Shown here one piece after another: positions 1 to 8,721 of a DNA stretch of 62,599 nt. The stretch covers positions 1 to 62,599 of the forward strand of contig VGZO01000025.1 of the NCBI GenBank assembly GCA_016872555.1, in the 5' to 3' direction. The notes beneath the pieces were generated by a model that was not told the origin of the DNA, did not search any database, and saw nothing but the letters and a program-made list of their open reading frames with translations. The translations under genes were made by a program, and so were the position numbers. This DNA comes from Planctomycetota bacterium (GTDB lineage: Bacteria; Planctomycetota; Planctomycetia; Pirellulales; UBA1268). Numbering within the stretch: position 1 is the stretch's first letter; each line of letters starts with the position of its first letter.

Positions 1-2
1 TC

Positions 3-416
3 TGGCTCTTCAACAAGGCCAATCTCTCGCCGGCGCAGCGACGCAGGTTCGCGGCCATCCGGCAGAATGGCCTGAAAACCGCTCGCGCGTGGGCCATCAA
101 GGAGGAGTTCCGCTGGTTCTGGCGGCACGTCTACACCACGAGCGCCGAGGACTTCTTCAGCCAGTGGTATGCCTGGGGCGTGCGCTGTCGCCTCCGGCCC
201 GTCATCAAGGAGGCCAGGATGCTCAAGCGTCATCTGCCGAACCTGCTGAGCTACTTCCGTCACCGCATCACCAACGCCACGAGCGAGGGATTCAACAGCG
301 TCATCCAGGCCCTGAAGTACGCAGCCCGCGGCTTCCGGTCATTCGTGAACTACAGAACGCGAATCCTGTTCTTCTGCGGGAAGCTTGACCTCAGGCCGCA
401 GCTACCCTGCCACTGA
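3..416 (+). CDS. ISL3-family transposase, C-terminal part
   Basis: The reading frame is open from the window edge, so the gene begins outside. The visible 137 residues have the C-terminal pattern of ISL3 (DDE) transposases: a segment on leaving few residues between 'KTARAWAIKEEFRWFW' and the closing block with N-A-T-S-E-G-F-N-S, which carries the last acidic residue of the DDE triad (Glu in TSEGFN), followed by the usual R-G-F-R-S-F-x-N-Y-R-T-R-I end. It stops at TGA and is followed within about 20 bp by a sequence resembling the ISL3 terminal repeat. It would mobilise its own element. The reading frame looks intact as far as it can be seen, but the catalytic Asp residues lie off the window. 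Confidence 0.85.
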   Translation, partial: WLFNKANLSPAQRRRFAAIRQNGLKTARAWAIKEEFRWFWRHVYTTSAEDFFSQWYAWGVRCRLRPVIKEARMLKRHLPNLLSYFRHRITNATSEGFNSVIQALKYAARGFRSFVNYRTRILFFCGKLDLRPQLPCH

Positions 417-433
417 AATCCCGGAAGAACCAC
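412..433. repeat. Putative right terminal inverted repeat of the ISL3 element
   Basis: Read outside-in on the minus strand, the sequence starts GGTTCTTCCGGGATTTCAG, which resembles the terminal repeats of ISL3 elements. It sits directly after the transposase stop, where the right end is expected. The left end is outside the window, so neither the repeat pairing nor the target duplication can be confirmed. Confidence 0.35.
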
Positions 434-451
434 CTCTCTTCGAGAATTGGT

Positions 452-646
452 CTGGGATACGACGCGGCGGCTCTGGAGTCGGGCTTCGGCTTTCGCCTCG
501 CCGGTCCGGCCAGCGGCCCCGCGCCGATCCCCGAGATCGACCACTCCGGCCTGACGAGCGTGCTGGCGATGATCACCGGCGCACTGTGCTGCCTCGAACG
601 TATGCCCCGGACATCGGGATCGCGGAATCGACGAAGATCATCATGA
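452..646 (+). pseudogene. 3' remnant of a PEP-CTERM-type secreted protein gene
   Basis: Immediately beyond the inferred IS end, an open frame without its own start encodes a tail with I-P-E-I-D, then a hydrophobic stretch (S-V-L-A-M-I-T-G-A-L) and L-E-R followed by arginines. This is the order of the planctomycete PEP-CTERM sorting signal variant that begins P-E-I-D and ends LER-R. Nothing upstream in this frame looks like the rest of the protein. The simplest reading is that the ISL3 element inserted near the 3' end of such a gene. The rest of the 313-bp gap up to gcvP holds nothing else I can recognise. Confidence 0.4.
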
Positions 647-729
647 TCTCGTCTGCGGTTCGGGAAACTGCTCGAGCAGCGTTGTACGGATCGACGAGAT
701 CGTGGCCATGGGTCGCGCCCTCGTCGCCG

Positions 730-3681
730 TCACGATCCCTCCGCTTCGCCCTTGTCCCCCTCGGCCCAGGCCGCCACCGGCACGCAGCTGCAAAACAGGT
801 TGCGGTCGCCGTGGACGTTGTCGACGCGCCCCACTGGCGGCCAGTACTTGCGCCGCTCGAGGCCTGCCAGGGGAAACACCGCCACCTCGCGCGGGTAGGG
901 GTGGTCCCACTCGGTCACCGCCACGCTGGCCGCGGTGTGGGGGGCGTTCTTGAGCGGATTGTCGTCGCGCGGCCACTGGCCCGATTCGATGCGGCGGATC
1001 TCGCCGCGGATCGCGATCATCGCCTCGACGAACCGGTCGAGCTCCTCGAGCGGCTCGCTCTCGGTCGGCTCGACCATCAGCGTGCCCGGCACCGGGAATG
1101 AGAGCGTCGGGGCGTGGAAGCCGTAGTCGACCAACCGCTTGGCGACGTCCTCGGCGGTGATGCCGCTGGTCTCCTTGAGCGGCCGCAGGTCGAGGATGCA
1201 CTCGTGGGCGACGCGGCCGAACGGGCCGTGGTAGAGGGTGGGGAAATGGTCGGCCAGCCGGCGGCTGACGTAGTTGGCGGCGAGGATCGCCGCCTCGGTC
1301 GCCTGCACCAGCCCGTCGGGCCCCATCATCCGGCAATACATCCAACTGATCGGCAGGACCGCCGCGTTGCCCAGCGGCGCCGCCGACACGGCGCCGACGT
1401 GCGGGGCCGGCAGCCCGCCGGTGGCATGGCCGGGGAGGAAGGGAATCAGATCCGCGACCACGCACACCGGCCCGACCCCCGGTCCGCCGCCGCCATGGGG
1501 GATGCAGAACGTCTTGTGGAGGTTCAGGTGGCTGACGTCGCCGCCGAACTCACCCGGGGCCGCCAGGCCGACCAGCGCGTTCATGTTGGCGCCGTCGATG
1601 TAGACCCGGCCGCCGTGGCGGTGGACGATCGCGCACAGCTCCTTGATCTGCGCTTCGAACACCCCGTGCGTGCTCGGGTAGGTGATCATCACCGCCGCCA
1701 GCCGGTCGGCGTAGTGCCGGCACTTGGCCTCGAGCTCGACCAGATCGACGTTGCCCTGCTCGTCGCAGCCGGTGACCACCACCTCCATCCCCACCATCTG
1801 GGCGCTGGCGGGGTTGGTGCCGTGGGCCGAGGAGGGGATCAGGCAGATCGTCCGGTGCCCCTCGCCGCGCGACTGGTGGAACGCCTGGATCACGAGCAGG
1901 CCTGCGTATTCACCCTGGCTGCCGGCGTTGGGCTGGAGGCTGATGCCGCGGTAGCCGGTGGCCTCGGTGAGCCAGCCGCGCAGTTGCCGGTCGAGGAGCG
2001 CGTAGCCCTCGCGCTGGTCGGCGGGGGCGAAGGGGTGGACGGCGGCGAACTCGGGCCACGTGATCGGGATCATCTCCGCGGTGGCGTTGAGCTTCATCGT
2101 GCAGCTCCCCAGCGGGATCATGCTGCGGTCGAGCGCCAGGTCGCGGTCGGAGAGGCTGCGGATGTAGCGCAGCATCGCCGTCTCGCTGTGGTGCGAGTTG
2201 AACACCGGATGGCCGAGGAAGTCGCTCGTGCGCAGAAGCGCCTCCGGAAGCCGCGGGCCGGCGGCGTGCTCGAGATCGGCCACCGTGGGCCGCGACTGCC
2301 CCGCCGCCGCGAACACCCCCCAGAGCCGCTCGACGTCGGCCCGGGTCGTCGTCTCGTCGAGCGTGATCGAGAGGCTGCCGGCGCCGAGCCGGCGGAGGTT
2401 GATGCCGTGCTCGACGGCCCGGGCGAGGAGTGCCGTGGTCCGGTCACCGGTGTCGAGGCGGAGGGTGTCGAAGGCCCGGGCGTTGGCCACCGCGAACCCG
2501 AGCCGCTCGAGGCCGGCGGCGAGGATCGCCGTCAGCGTCGCCACGCGCCGGGCGATCCGGGCGAGCCCGGCGGGGCCGTGCCAGACGGCATACATGCTCG
2601 CCACCACGGCGGGGAGCACCTGCGCGGTGCAGATGTTGCTCGTCGCCTTCTCGCGGCGGATGTGCTGCTCGCGCGTCTGGAGGGCGAGGCGGTAGGCGGG
2701 CTTGCCGTGGGAGTCGATGCTGACCCCGACCAGCCGGCCGGGGAGCGAGCGCTTGAACGAGTCGCGGCAGGCGAAGAACGCGGCGTGCGGGCCGCCGCAG
2801 CCCATCGGCATCCCGAAGCGCTGCGTGGTGCCGACGACGATGTCGGCGCCCCATTCGCCCGGCGGCGTCAGGATCGTGAGGGCGAGGAGATCGGTGGCCA
2901 CGCACAGCGCGGCACCGCGGGCATGGACGCGCTCGGCGAGGCCGCGGAAGTCGTCGATCGTCCCGTCGGTGGCGGGATACTGCACGAGCACGCCGAAGCA
3001 GTCGGTCGTCCCGATCAACGTGGCGACGTCGCCGACCACGACCTCGATCCCCAGCGGCTTGGCCCGGGTGGCGAGGACCTCGAGCGACTGCGGATGGCAG
3101 CGCCGGTCGGCGAGGAACGTCTTGCTCGATCCGCCGTGGCAGCGGAGGGCGAGCGTCATCGCCTCGGCGGCGGCGGTCGCCTCGTCGAGGAGCGAGGCGT
3201 TGGCGATCGGCATCGCCGTCAGGTCGCAGACCATCGTCTGGAAATTGACCAGGGCCTCCATCCGCCCCTGGCTGATCTCGGCCTGGTAGGGGGTGTAGGC
3301 GGTGTACCAGGCGGGGTTCTCGAGGATGTTGCGGAGGATCACCGGCGGCGTGAGCGTGCCGTGGTAGCCCTGGCCGATGCAGTTGGTGAGGAGGCGGTTG
3401 CGGTCGGCGATCTGCCGCAGTTCGGCCAGCGCCTCCGCCTCGCCGACCGCGGGGGGCAGCGCCATCGGCGTGCTCCGCGCGATGCTCGTCGGCACGATCG
3501 ACTCGATCAGCGCCCCGCGCGACGCCGCACCGACGGCGTCGAGCATGTGTCGCTCCTCGGCCGGTCCGAGGCCGATGTGGCGCGTGCGAAACTCGCCGGC
3601 CGGCTCGAGGGCTTCGAGGGCCGAGGGGCGCTTGGCCGCCGGGGCGGCCGGCCGCGGAGCGGCGGTGGGGGACTGCGACAT
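730..3681 (-). CDS. gcvP: Glycine dehydrogenase (aminomethyl-transferring), P protein
   Basis: This is the PLP-dependent P protein of the glycine cleavage system, which decarboxylates glycine and passes the aminomethyl group to lipoyl-H protein. At about 983 residues it is the long single-chain form with both halves fused. Visible landmarks are the N-terminal R-T-R-H-I-G-L motif, Q-G-Y-H-G-T, and the PLP lysine at about residue 723 in S-H-L-N-L-H-K-T-F, followed by the glycine-rich G-G-G-G-P-G. The chosen ATG (MSQS) lies downstream of a tandem glycine riboswitch; an in-frame GTG farther upstream would put the start inside that RNA and is rejected. No gcvT or gcvH is nearby, so gcvP is transcribed alone here. 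Expression is probably induced by glycine. Confidence 0.97.
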   Translation of the reverse strand: MSQSPTAAPRPAAPAAKRPSALEALEPAGEFRTRHIGLGPAEERHMLDAVGAASRGALIESIVPTSIARSTPMALPPAVGEAEALAELRQIADRNRLLTNCIGQGYHGTLTPPVILRNILENPAWYTAYTPYQAEISQGRMEALVNFQTMVCDLTAMPIANASLLDEATAAAEAMTLALRCHGGSSKTFLADRRCHPQSLEVLATRAKPLGIEVVVGDVATLIGTTDCFGVLVQYPATDGTIDDFRGLAERVHARGAALCVATDLLALTILTPPGEWGADIVVGTTQRFGMPMGCGGPHAAFFACRDSFKRSLPGRLVGVSIDSHGKPAYRLALQTREQHIRREKATSNICTAQVLPAVVASMYAVWHGPAGLARIARRVATLTAILAAGLERLGFAVANARAFDTLRLDTGDRTTALLARAVEHGINLRRLGAGSLSITLDETTTRADVERLWGVFAAAGQSRPTVADLEHAAGPRLPEALLRTSDFLGHPVFNSHHSETAMLRYIRSLSDRDLALDRSMIPLGSCTMKLNATAEMIPITWPEFAAVHPFAPADQREGYALLDRQLRGWLTEATGYRGISLQPNAGSQGEYAGLLVIQAFHQSRGEGHRTICLIPSSAHGTNPASAQMVGMEVVVTGCDEQGNVDLVELEAKCRHYADRLAAVMITYPSTHGVFEAQIKELCAIVHRHGGRVYIDGANMNALVGLAAPGEFGGDVSHLNLHKTFCIPHGGGGPGVGPVCVVADLIPFLPGHATGGLPAPHVGAVSAAPLGNAAVLPISWMYCRMMGPDGLVQATEAAILAANYVSRRLADHFPTLYHGPFGRVAHECILDLRPLKETSGITAEDVAKRLVDYGFHAPTLSFPVPGTLMVEPTESEPLEELDRFVEAMIAIRGEIRRIESGQWPRDDNPLKNAPHTAASVAVTEWDHPYPREVAVFPLAGLERRKYWPPVGRVDNVHGDRNLFCSCVPVAAWAEGDKGEAEGS

Positions 3682-3741
3682 GACAAGGCTCCACGCGGCA
3701 TGGCCACGGCCCCCGCCCCGCGGGTTGACCGTCACCGGGAA

Positions 3742-3905
3742 CCCTGTTGTCCTGGGACCTGAGAGATTCACCGCGGACGCCCGTCCGCGGCTTGCCCCTT
3801 CGGTGGACACGGGCTTTCGCCCGCGTCACTCTCCAACAGTGTGTGTCGTCAGTCCGTTTGCCTGAGCGTTCAGCCTTCGGCGGTCTTGCGACTCTCTCCT
3901 GACGT
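3742..3905 (-). promoter_or_regulatory. Tandem glycine riboswitch upstream of gcvP
   Basis: Read on the minus strand, there are two successive copies of the glycine aptamer core. Aptamer 1 (about 3902 to 3847) has GGAGAGA, then CGCCGAAGG, then CTCAGGCAAACGGAC. Aptamer 2 (about 3838 to 3745) has TTGGAGAG, a GGGC-GAAA-GCCC hairpin, ACCGAAGGGGCAA, a long GCGGAC/GTCCGC variable stem, and CTCTCAGGTCCCAGGACAA. These are the conserved blocks of glycine riboswitches (gcvT motif), and a short linker separates the two. It ends about 60 bp before the gcvP ATG, so it may control translation or termination. The second aptamer has GGTCCC in place of the usual GGCAAA, which is atypical. Confidence 0.92.
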
Positions 3906-3964
3906 GCCTCCATTGTAGCAGGCGCCCCCGGGGGCACGATCCGGGGATGAATGCCTTCGTGATC

Positions 3965-4711
3965 TCAGCCGCGCCGACGGGCACGGAGCTGCTCGAGCTC
4001 GGCGCGGAGCGGAGCCCAATAGGCCCGGTCAGCCTCCCGCTCCCCCTGTTCCTCGGCGCGGAGGGCCGAAGCCAGCGCGCCGCTGTCGCCCTCCAGCGCG
4101 TGGGCGAGGAGCGGCCGGCCGGCGGCGGCCACGCGCACGGCGTTCGGGTGAGCGCGGGCGATCTCGATCAACAGCGCGGGAGTCCGTGCCTCGGTCAGCC
4201 AGAAGGCCAGCCGGTCGGTGTCGGCGCCGGGGGCGTGGGTGGCGTAGTCCGCTTCCACCAGCCGCGTGATCATCGGCCAGTCCTTGTCGCGCTGGGTCTT
4301 CTTGGCGGTGACCAGATCCGACAGCGCCAGCAGCTCGATCGGCCCGTCGACGGTGCCGATGGTCGACCGCCGCTGCCAGAGGCGCGCGAAATCCGCGAGA
4401 CCGCGGACTCGGGCCATGACATCCAGCCGCATGCCCTCGACGCCGCGAGCATGACACCGGAAATGGACGGCGTGACCGGCTTCGAGGTGCCGCTTCTCGA
4501 ACGGCGGGACCGCGATCACCTCGGCCTCGAGCTCGCCGACGGCCGCGGCCAGTCGGGCGAGGTTGCCGTCGTCGGCGAGCACGAGGATGTCGGTGTCGCG
4601 GCTAAACTCCGCGCCGCCGTAGGCGATGCACGCCTGCCCCCCCATGAGGAGCGAACGCACGTCGTTCCTCCTCAGAGTAGAAAGGACTTTGAGAATCGGG
4701 CTCGGGGTCAA
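3965..4711 (-). CDS. Nucleotidyltransferase-fold protein
   Basis: This 248-residue protein begins with the pattern of the MNT/AbiEii-like nucleotidyltransferase fold: M-G-G-Q-A-C-I-A-Y-G-G near residue 23, then F-S-R-D-T-D-I-L-V, whose two Asp residues are the likely metal ligands. Later parts are alpha-helical with many Arg and Glu residues. Such proteins transfer a nucleotide to an unknown partner or are inactive scaffolds. The substrate cannot be told from sequence. The 5' end overlaps a small gene in another frame by 110 bp (4602-4850), a frequent two-gene arrangement, so the pair is probably co-transcribed. A start at the internal Met of MGGQAC would remove most of the overlap, but the preceding residues (S-T-L-R-R-N-D-V-R) also fit the family. 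Confidence 0.75.
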   Translation of the reverse strand: MTPSPILKVLSTLRRNDVRSLLMGGQACIAYGGAEFSRDTDILVLADDGNLARLAAAVGELEAEVIAVPPFEKRHLEAGHAVHFRCHARGVEGMRLDVMARVRGLADFARLWQRRSTIGTVDGPIELLALSDLVTAKKTQRDKDWPMITRLVEADYATHAPGADTDRLAFWLTEARTPALLIEIARAHPNAVRVAAAGRPLLAHALEGDSGALASALRAEEQGEREADRAYWAPLRAELEQLRARRRG

Positions 4712-4850
4712 GGGATCCCCCCAATTGCAGATAGGTCTGCCAGAGTACGGACGATGCCTCGAGCCGCTCGGCCGGGGTCATGGCATACCACTCCGCCTGC
4801 TCGTCGCCGACAACAACGCGCCAGTCACACGCGGGGCGATGTCGATCCAT
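4602..4850 (-). CDS. Small protein paired with the nucleotidyltransferase
   Basis: An 82-residue frame lies directly upstream of the nucleotidyltransferase gene. It holds a helix typical of small planctomycete partner proteins (M-T-P-A-E-R-L-E-A-S, W-Q-T-Y-L) followed by G-G-S-L-D-P-E-P-D-S-Q-S-P-F, which I recall as a recurrent motif in proteins encoded ahead of such nucleotidyltransferases. Its last 36 codons overlap the next gene in a different frame. It has no signal peptide or membrane segment. Function is unknown; the position suggests a partner or target of the nucleotidyltransferase. Translation could also begin at the internal Met of MTPAERL. Confidence 0.6.
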   Translation of the reverse strand: MDRHRPACDWRVVVGDEQAEWYAMTPAERLEASSVLWQTYLQLGGSLDPEPDSQSPFYSEEERRAFAPHGGAGVHRLRRRGV

Positions 4851-4910
4851 GATTGGCAGCCTACCGTCGTGTGCGGGCGGGGGTCGAATGCGCCGCCGGG
4901 TTCAGACCCG

Positions 4911-6683
4911 TCACAGGGCGTCTTCGGTGCGGAGCGTGATCTCGATGAGCCGCTCCATCACCGCGGCGGGCGACTCGTGGGGGAAGTTGGTGAGCACGAC
5001 CTCCTTGGCATACAGCTTGCCGACGTAGCGGCGGTGCTTCGCCGGCGACGAGCGGCTGGCGAGGAAGTCGCGGTGGGCGGAGTTGATCACGATCTCGTTG
5101 GCGGGTGCGTCGTAGCGCGAGCGCCACGGCTGGCCGTGCCCCGGCTCGAGCCGGTAGCCGGGGAGACCGCGGCCGCCGGCGGCCCCCGGATCGGCATCGA
5201 CGAGGAACTTCACCGCGACGCGGTCGGTCGCGGCGCGCTCCCCATGGCGTGCCGTCGCCTCGACCGCGACGATCCCCTCGACTCCCGAGGCGACCCGGCA
5301 CGCCGGCCCGTCGGCGGCGAGCTCCCCCTTGCCGGCGACGATCTGCCAGCCGATCGCCACGCCGCGCAGTTCGATCCCCGCGGCATCGGTGGCCACGGCC
5401 GTGAACAGGCACGACCCGCCGGGAGGGCGGCGGGGATGACGCGGCGTGACGCGCAGCGCCGCCAGCGGCCCCGGCTCCGCGGCAAACAGCCCCGGCGGCT
5501 TCGCGGCCGGGGCCGGCGCTGCCGGTTTCTCGCGCCCGCCGCGCCCTTGCCCCGTGCCGCCGCGCTCCTGCAGCGCCGGCTCTGACTTGGGGATGTCGAA
5601 GAACAGGTAATCCTCCTGGGGCAAGTCGGCGAGCGCCGAGGCGAACGCCTTGTGGACCTGCTTGAGGAGCTGCCGGCTGGCCCGCTCGGCCTCCGCCTGC
5701 TCGCGCTCGGCGACGGCGCCGGCGACGTCGGCCTCGATCGCCGGGGCGACGGCCACCAGCAGGTCGAACGCCGCGTCGGGCACGATGCCCGAGCGCGTCC
5801 CGGGGGCGAGCGCCAGCGCTTCGAAGTCGACGAGCCCCTCGAGCCGCCGGTCGGTCCACGGGGCGTGCTGGAAGGGGAGCAGCTCGCCGATGTCGGCCAG
5901 CACGCGCGTGCCGTCCTTGCAGACCGCCACGCCACCCGGGCCGGTGGCGTCGTCGCCGCGCAGGTAGAGCTCCACCGCCACGTCGCCGAGGGGCGTGGCA
6001 TAGCGGCGCGGGATCTCGAGCCGCTCGCCGTCGAACTCGCGCGGCACGACGCGGATCTCGCGCCGGGCGACGGTGTCGATCACGTCGATCGCCGCCCCGG
6101 TGGAGCGGATCCGGTCGCGCAGCTCGGCCGACAGGTAGCGCGCGATCTTCTCCCCGGTGACGAGGTTTTTCGTCGCCTCCAGCAGCGGGCCGACGACCAC
6201 GCGCGTGCCGGGTGGCGCCAGCCGGCCGCGCACGGGGCGGATCGTGTACTGGCGCTTGCCGCGAGAAAGCTCTAGCTCGCGCGGCCGGCCGGTGCCGCCG
6301 GCGGAGGTCATCCGCAGCTCCTCGCCGAGGCTCCAGAAACTCAACAGCCCGATGCCGAACTCGCCGTGCACGCCGCGGCGCTGCGGGGCGTCGAGGTGGC
6401 GCTTCATCGAGTCGCACAGGTGCGTCGCGATCCGCTCGAAGTCGGGGGTGCCGTCGGGTCCCGGGGCGACGCCGCGGCCGTCGTCCTCGACCTCGAGGAA
6501 CATCCGCCCCTGCGCCCGGCGCCGCACGATCCGGATCCGCGCCGCTCCGGCGTCGATCGCGTTCTCGGTCAGCTCGCAGATCGCCTTGAGGGGATGGGTC
6601 TGCGAGTGGGCGATGATCGTGATCGCGTTCCACTGGTCGCCGATCCGCAGCGTGCCGGTGGTGGTCTGCAAGGCGCTTTTCAT
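4911..6683 (-). CDS. GHKL-family ATPase (Hsp90/MutL-like) with Ig-like domain
   Basis: This is a 590-residue protein. Its first 200 residues form a Bergerat-fold ATPase: the N box is E-L-T-E-N-A-I-D-A-G near residue 37, the G1 box is D-D-G-R-G-V near residue 67, and G-E-F-G-I-G-L-L-S near 110 is the ATP lid. A middle transducer-like region follows. Then come a Lys/Glu-rich helix, a low-complexity Gly/Pro/Ala linker near 370-400, and a beta-rich stretch (about 405-490) that looks like a bacterial Ig-like domain. The C-terminal 90 residues are conserved-looking and basic. There is no signal peptide, so it should be cytoplasmic. It lies 79 bp downstream of the phosphonate operon on the same strand but has no obvious link to it. 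The partner and job are unknown. Confidence 0.8.
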   Translation of the reverse strand: MKSALQTTTGTLRIGDQWNAITIIAHSQTHPLKAICELTENAIDAGAARIRIVRRRAQGRMFLEVEDDGRGVAPGPDGTPDFERIATHLCDSMKRHLDAPQRRGVHGEFGIGLLSFWSLGEELRMTSAGGTGRPRELELSRGKRQYTIRPVRGRLAPPGTRVVVGPLLEATKNLVTGEKIARYLSAELRDRIRSTGAAIDVIDTVARREIRVVPREFDGERLEIPRRYATPLGDVAVELYLRGDDATGPGGVAVCKDGTRVLADIGELLPFQHAPWTDRRLEGLVDFEALALAPGTRSGIVPDAAFDLLVAVAPAIEADVAGAVAEREQAEAERASRQLLKQVHKAFASALADLPQEDYLFFDIPKSEPALQERGGTGQGRGGREKPAAPAPAAKPPGLFAAEPGPLAALRVTPRHPRRPPGGSCLFTAVATDAAGIELRGVAIGWQIVAGKGELAADGPACRVASGVEGIVAVEATARHGERAATDRVAVKFLVDADPGAAGGRGLPGYRLEPGHGQPWRSRYDAPANEIVINSAHRDFLASRSSPAKHRRYVGKLYAKEVVLTNFPHESPAAVMERLIEITLRTEDAL

Positions 6684-6762
6684 GGCGGCATCGTCGACGA
6701 GGCCGGTGCCCGGGTCAACGCCCGCCGCCGCGCGGTCGCACGGGGCGCGAGTGCCGCGTCGC

Positions 6763-7803
6763 TCAGCCCGGAAACCCGATCACGGTCATCCCCCGGTTGG
6801 GAAACGAGTCGAACTGCTCGAGGAGCCGGGCGCCGGCCTCCAGGTCGACGGTGTCGCTGACGAGGCGCTCCGGGCCGAGCGTGCCGGCGGCGACCAGGCC
6901 GAGGAGATCGCGGTATGCCCCGACCGGCATCCCGTGGCTCCCGAGGAGCTCCAGCTCCCTGGCGATCACGACATCCATTGGCAGCGGCGGCGTCGCCTGG
7001 TCGCCGGTAAGGAGACCGACCTGGACGTGCCGGCCGCGATTGGCCAGCGACAGGACCGACTGCCGGCAGACCTCGGCAGCGCCGATGCAGTCGATCGACA
7101 CCGCGGCACCGCCGCCAGTCGCCGCGCGGATGCGGGAGGCGACGTCGCCGGCCGTCGGGTCGAGCACCTCCTCGGCGCCGACCGCACGCGCCATCGCCCG
7201 CCGCGCCGCAGCCGGATCGACGGCGATCACCCGCGCGCCGGTGGCCCGTGCGATCATGATCGCCGACAGCCCGACGCCGCCGCAGCCGTGGATCGCCACC
7301 CAGTCCCCAGCCGCCGCCCGCCCCTGTTGGACGACGGCCCGGTAGGCGGTCGAGAACCGGCAGCCGAGGCTGGCCGCGGCGATGAACCCGACGCCGTCGG
7401 GGAGCGCCACGAGATTGAGGTCGGCGTGGCGGATCTCGACCAGTTCGGCGAAGCCGCCGAAGTGGCTGAACCCCGGTTGGGTCTGCCGCGGGCAGACCTG
7501 CGTGTCGCCGCGCCGGCAGTCGGGGCAGGTGCCGCAACCGCAGCAAAATGGCGCGGTCACCCGCTCGCCGCCGCGCCAACCCCTGACCGCCGCGCCGACC
7601 GCGGCCACGTACCCGGCCAGTTCGTGGCCGGGTACGTGCGGCAGCCGCACCATCGCGTCGTGCCCCTGCCAGCCGTGCCAGTCGCTGCGGCAGATCCCGC
7701 AGGCCCGCACCGCGACGAGCACGGCGTCGTCGTGTGGCACCGGGTCGGGCAGATCGCGGACGGCGATCGGCCCGCGGAACGACTCGTAGACGGCGGCACG
7801 CAT
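6763..7803 (-). CDS. Zinc-dependent alcohol dehydrogenase of the phosphonate island
   Basis: This is a 346-residue medium-chain dehydrogenase. The catalytic zinc site is visible as C-G-I-C-R-S-D-W-H (Cys38) and G-H-E (His60, Glu61). The structural zinc loop has four cysteines in C-C-G-C-G-T-C-P-D-C-R-R-G-D-T-Q-V-C. The Rossmann fold shows G-C-G-G-V-G-L near residue 175. It should interconvert an alcohol or aldehyde with its oxidised form using NAD(P). It is the third gene of a unit after hpnW and phnX, 74 bp beyond phnX. Since phnX releases acetaldehyde, aldehyde handling is the natural guess for its role, though the substrate is not shown by the sequence. Confidence 0.88.
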   Translation of the reverse strand: MRAAVYESFRGPIAVRDLPDPVPHDDAVLVAVRACGICRSDWHGWQGHDAMVRLPHVPGHELAGYVAAVGAAVRGWRGGERVTAPFCCGCGTCPDCRRGDTQVCPRQTQPGFSHFGGFAELVEIRHADLNLVALPDGVGFIAAASLGCRFSTAYRAVVQQGRAAAGDWVAIHGCGGVGLSAIMIARATGARVIAVDPAAARRAMARAVGAEEVLDPTAGDVASRIRAATGGGAAVSIDCIGAAEVCRQSVLSLANRGRHVQVGLLTGDQATPPLPMDVVIARELELLGSHGMPVGAYRDLLGLVAAGTLGPERLVSDTVDLEAGARLLEQFDSFPNRGMTVIGFPG

Positions 7804-7877
7804 CGCGGCGTCTCCGGCTCGCAGGCTGTGGCCACGGTGATCGGCCGCCGGCCACGGAGGGCATTGTCGACTCGAAA

Positions 7878-8702
7878 TCAGCGTGGTGGTGGCGCGGGGA
7901 CCGCGTTGGCACCCGGCCCGGTGGCGCACTCCCTGTCGAGGAACTGGGGCAGGTCGGCGACGCTCTCGATGACGAACTCCGCCCCGGCAACGCGAAACTC
8001 GCGCTCGATCGCCGCCAGCCGGTCGGCAAGCTCGGCCGGGGGGAGCGCCGCCACCTCGGCCGCCGACAGGCCCAGGGCGTTGCCGGTGCGCGACACCGCC
8101 ACCGTCCGCGCGCCGGCGTTGCGGCCGGCGGCGATCCCCACCGGCGTGTCGTCGACGACGAGGACCTCGGCCGGCGGATAGACGCCGAGCCGCTCGCAGG
8201 CGCGGAAGATCATCCAGGGCGCCGGCCGCCCGGCGGGGACGTCGTCGGCGCACAGCGAGACGTCGGGGGCGTAGCCGCCGGCCCGTGCGATCGGCTCGAC
8301 CACGTCCAACAGCTCGCGGGTGTAGCCGGTGGTGCCGCCGATCGCCAGGCCGCGCCGCCGGCACTCGGCCACCGCCTCGGGCACGCCGCCGATTACCGCC
8401 GAGTGCTCCGCCAGCACGGCGCGCTGCCGCGGGAGGAAGTCGCGGTACAGCCGCTCGACGTCGGCGTCGGTCGCCGGCCGACCGAGCATGGCGCGCCACG
8501 CCGCCGCGACGCGCGGCAGCGCGAGAACGGTGGCGATGTGGTCGTGTTTGGCGCGCCCCATCGGCGCGCGCGCCTCGGCGACCGTGATCGGGATCCCGGC
8601 GCCGGCGAACAGCTCGACGAACACCCGCGCCGGCGCCCGGCTGCCGTGGTCGACGGTCGTGCCAGCCCAGTCGAAGATCACCGCGCGGATCGGGAAGCGC
8701 AT
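7878..8702 (-). CDS. phnX: Phosphonoacetaldehyde hydrolase (phosphonatase)
   Basis: This HAD-superfamily enzyme cleaves the C-P bond of phosphonoacetaldehyde to acetaldehyde and phosphate. The signature F-D-W-A-G-T-T-V-D gives the nucleophile Asp11, and Lys52 in M-G-R-A-K-H-D-H-I is the Schiff-base lysine that separates phosphonatases from other HAD enzymes. Further family blocks are T-T-G-Y-T-R-E-L-L, D-D-V-P-A-G-R-P-A-P-W and V-V-D-D-T-P-V-G. The ATG at 8702 has a GAGGG upstream and places Asp and Lys close to their known positions (12 and 53 in the Bacillus enzyme). An alternative ATG at 8729 would overlap hpnW by 8 bp. It lies between the FAD oxidase and the dehydrogenase on the same strand. 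Confidence 0.93.
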   Translation of the reverse strand: MRFPIRAVIFDWAGTTVDHGSRAPARVFVELFAGAGIPITVAEARAPMGRAKHDHIATVLALPRVAAAWRAMLGRPATDADVERLYRDFLPRQRAVLAEHSAVIGGVPEAVAECRRRGLAIGGTTGYTRELLDVVEPIARAGGYAPDVSLCADDVPAGRPAPWMIFRACERLGVYPPAEVLVVDDTPVGIAAGRNAGARTVAVSRTGNALGLSAAEVAALPPAELADRLAAIEREFRVAGAEFVIESVADLPQFLDRECATGPGANAVPAPPPR

Positions 8703-8721
8703 CGCCGGGCCCTCGGATCGC

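Noticed and set aside
1114-3762. Very long plus-strand frame opposite gcvP
   Set aside because: It is the mirror of gcvP in GC-rich codons; the product is rich in Arg, Gly and His and resembles no family, while the minus strand gives a full glycine dehydrogenase.
3681-3810. Upstream GTG start for gcvP at 3810
   Set aside because: It would place the coding sequence inside the glycine riboswitch; the extra 43 residues match nothing in GcvP.
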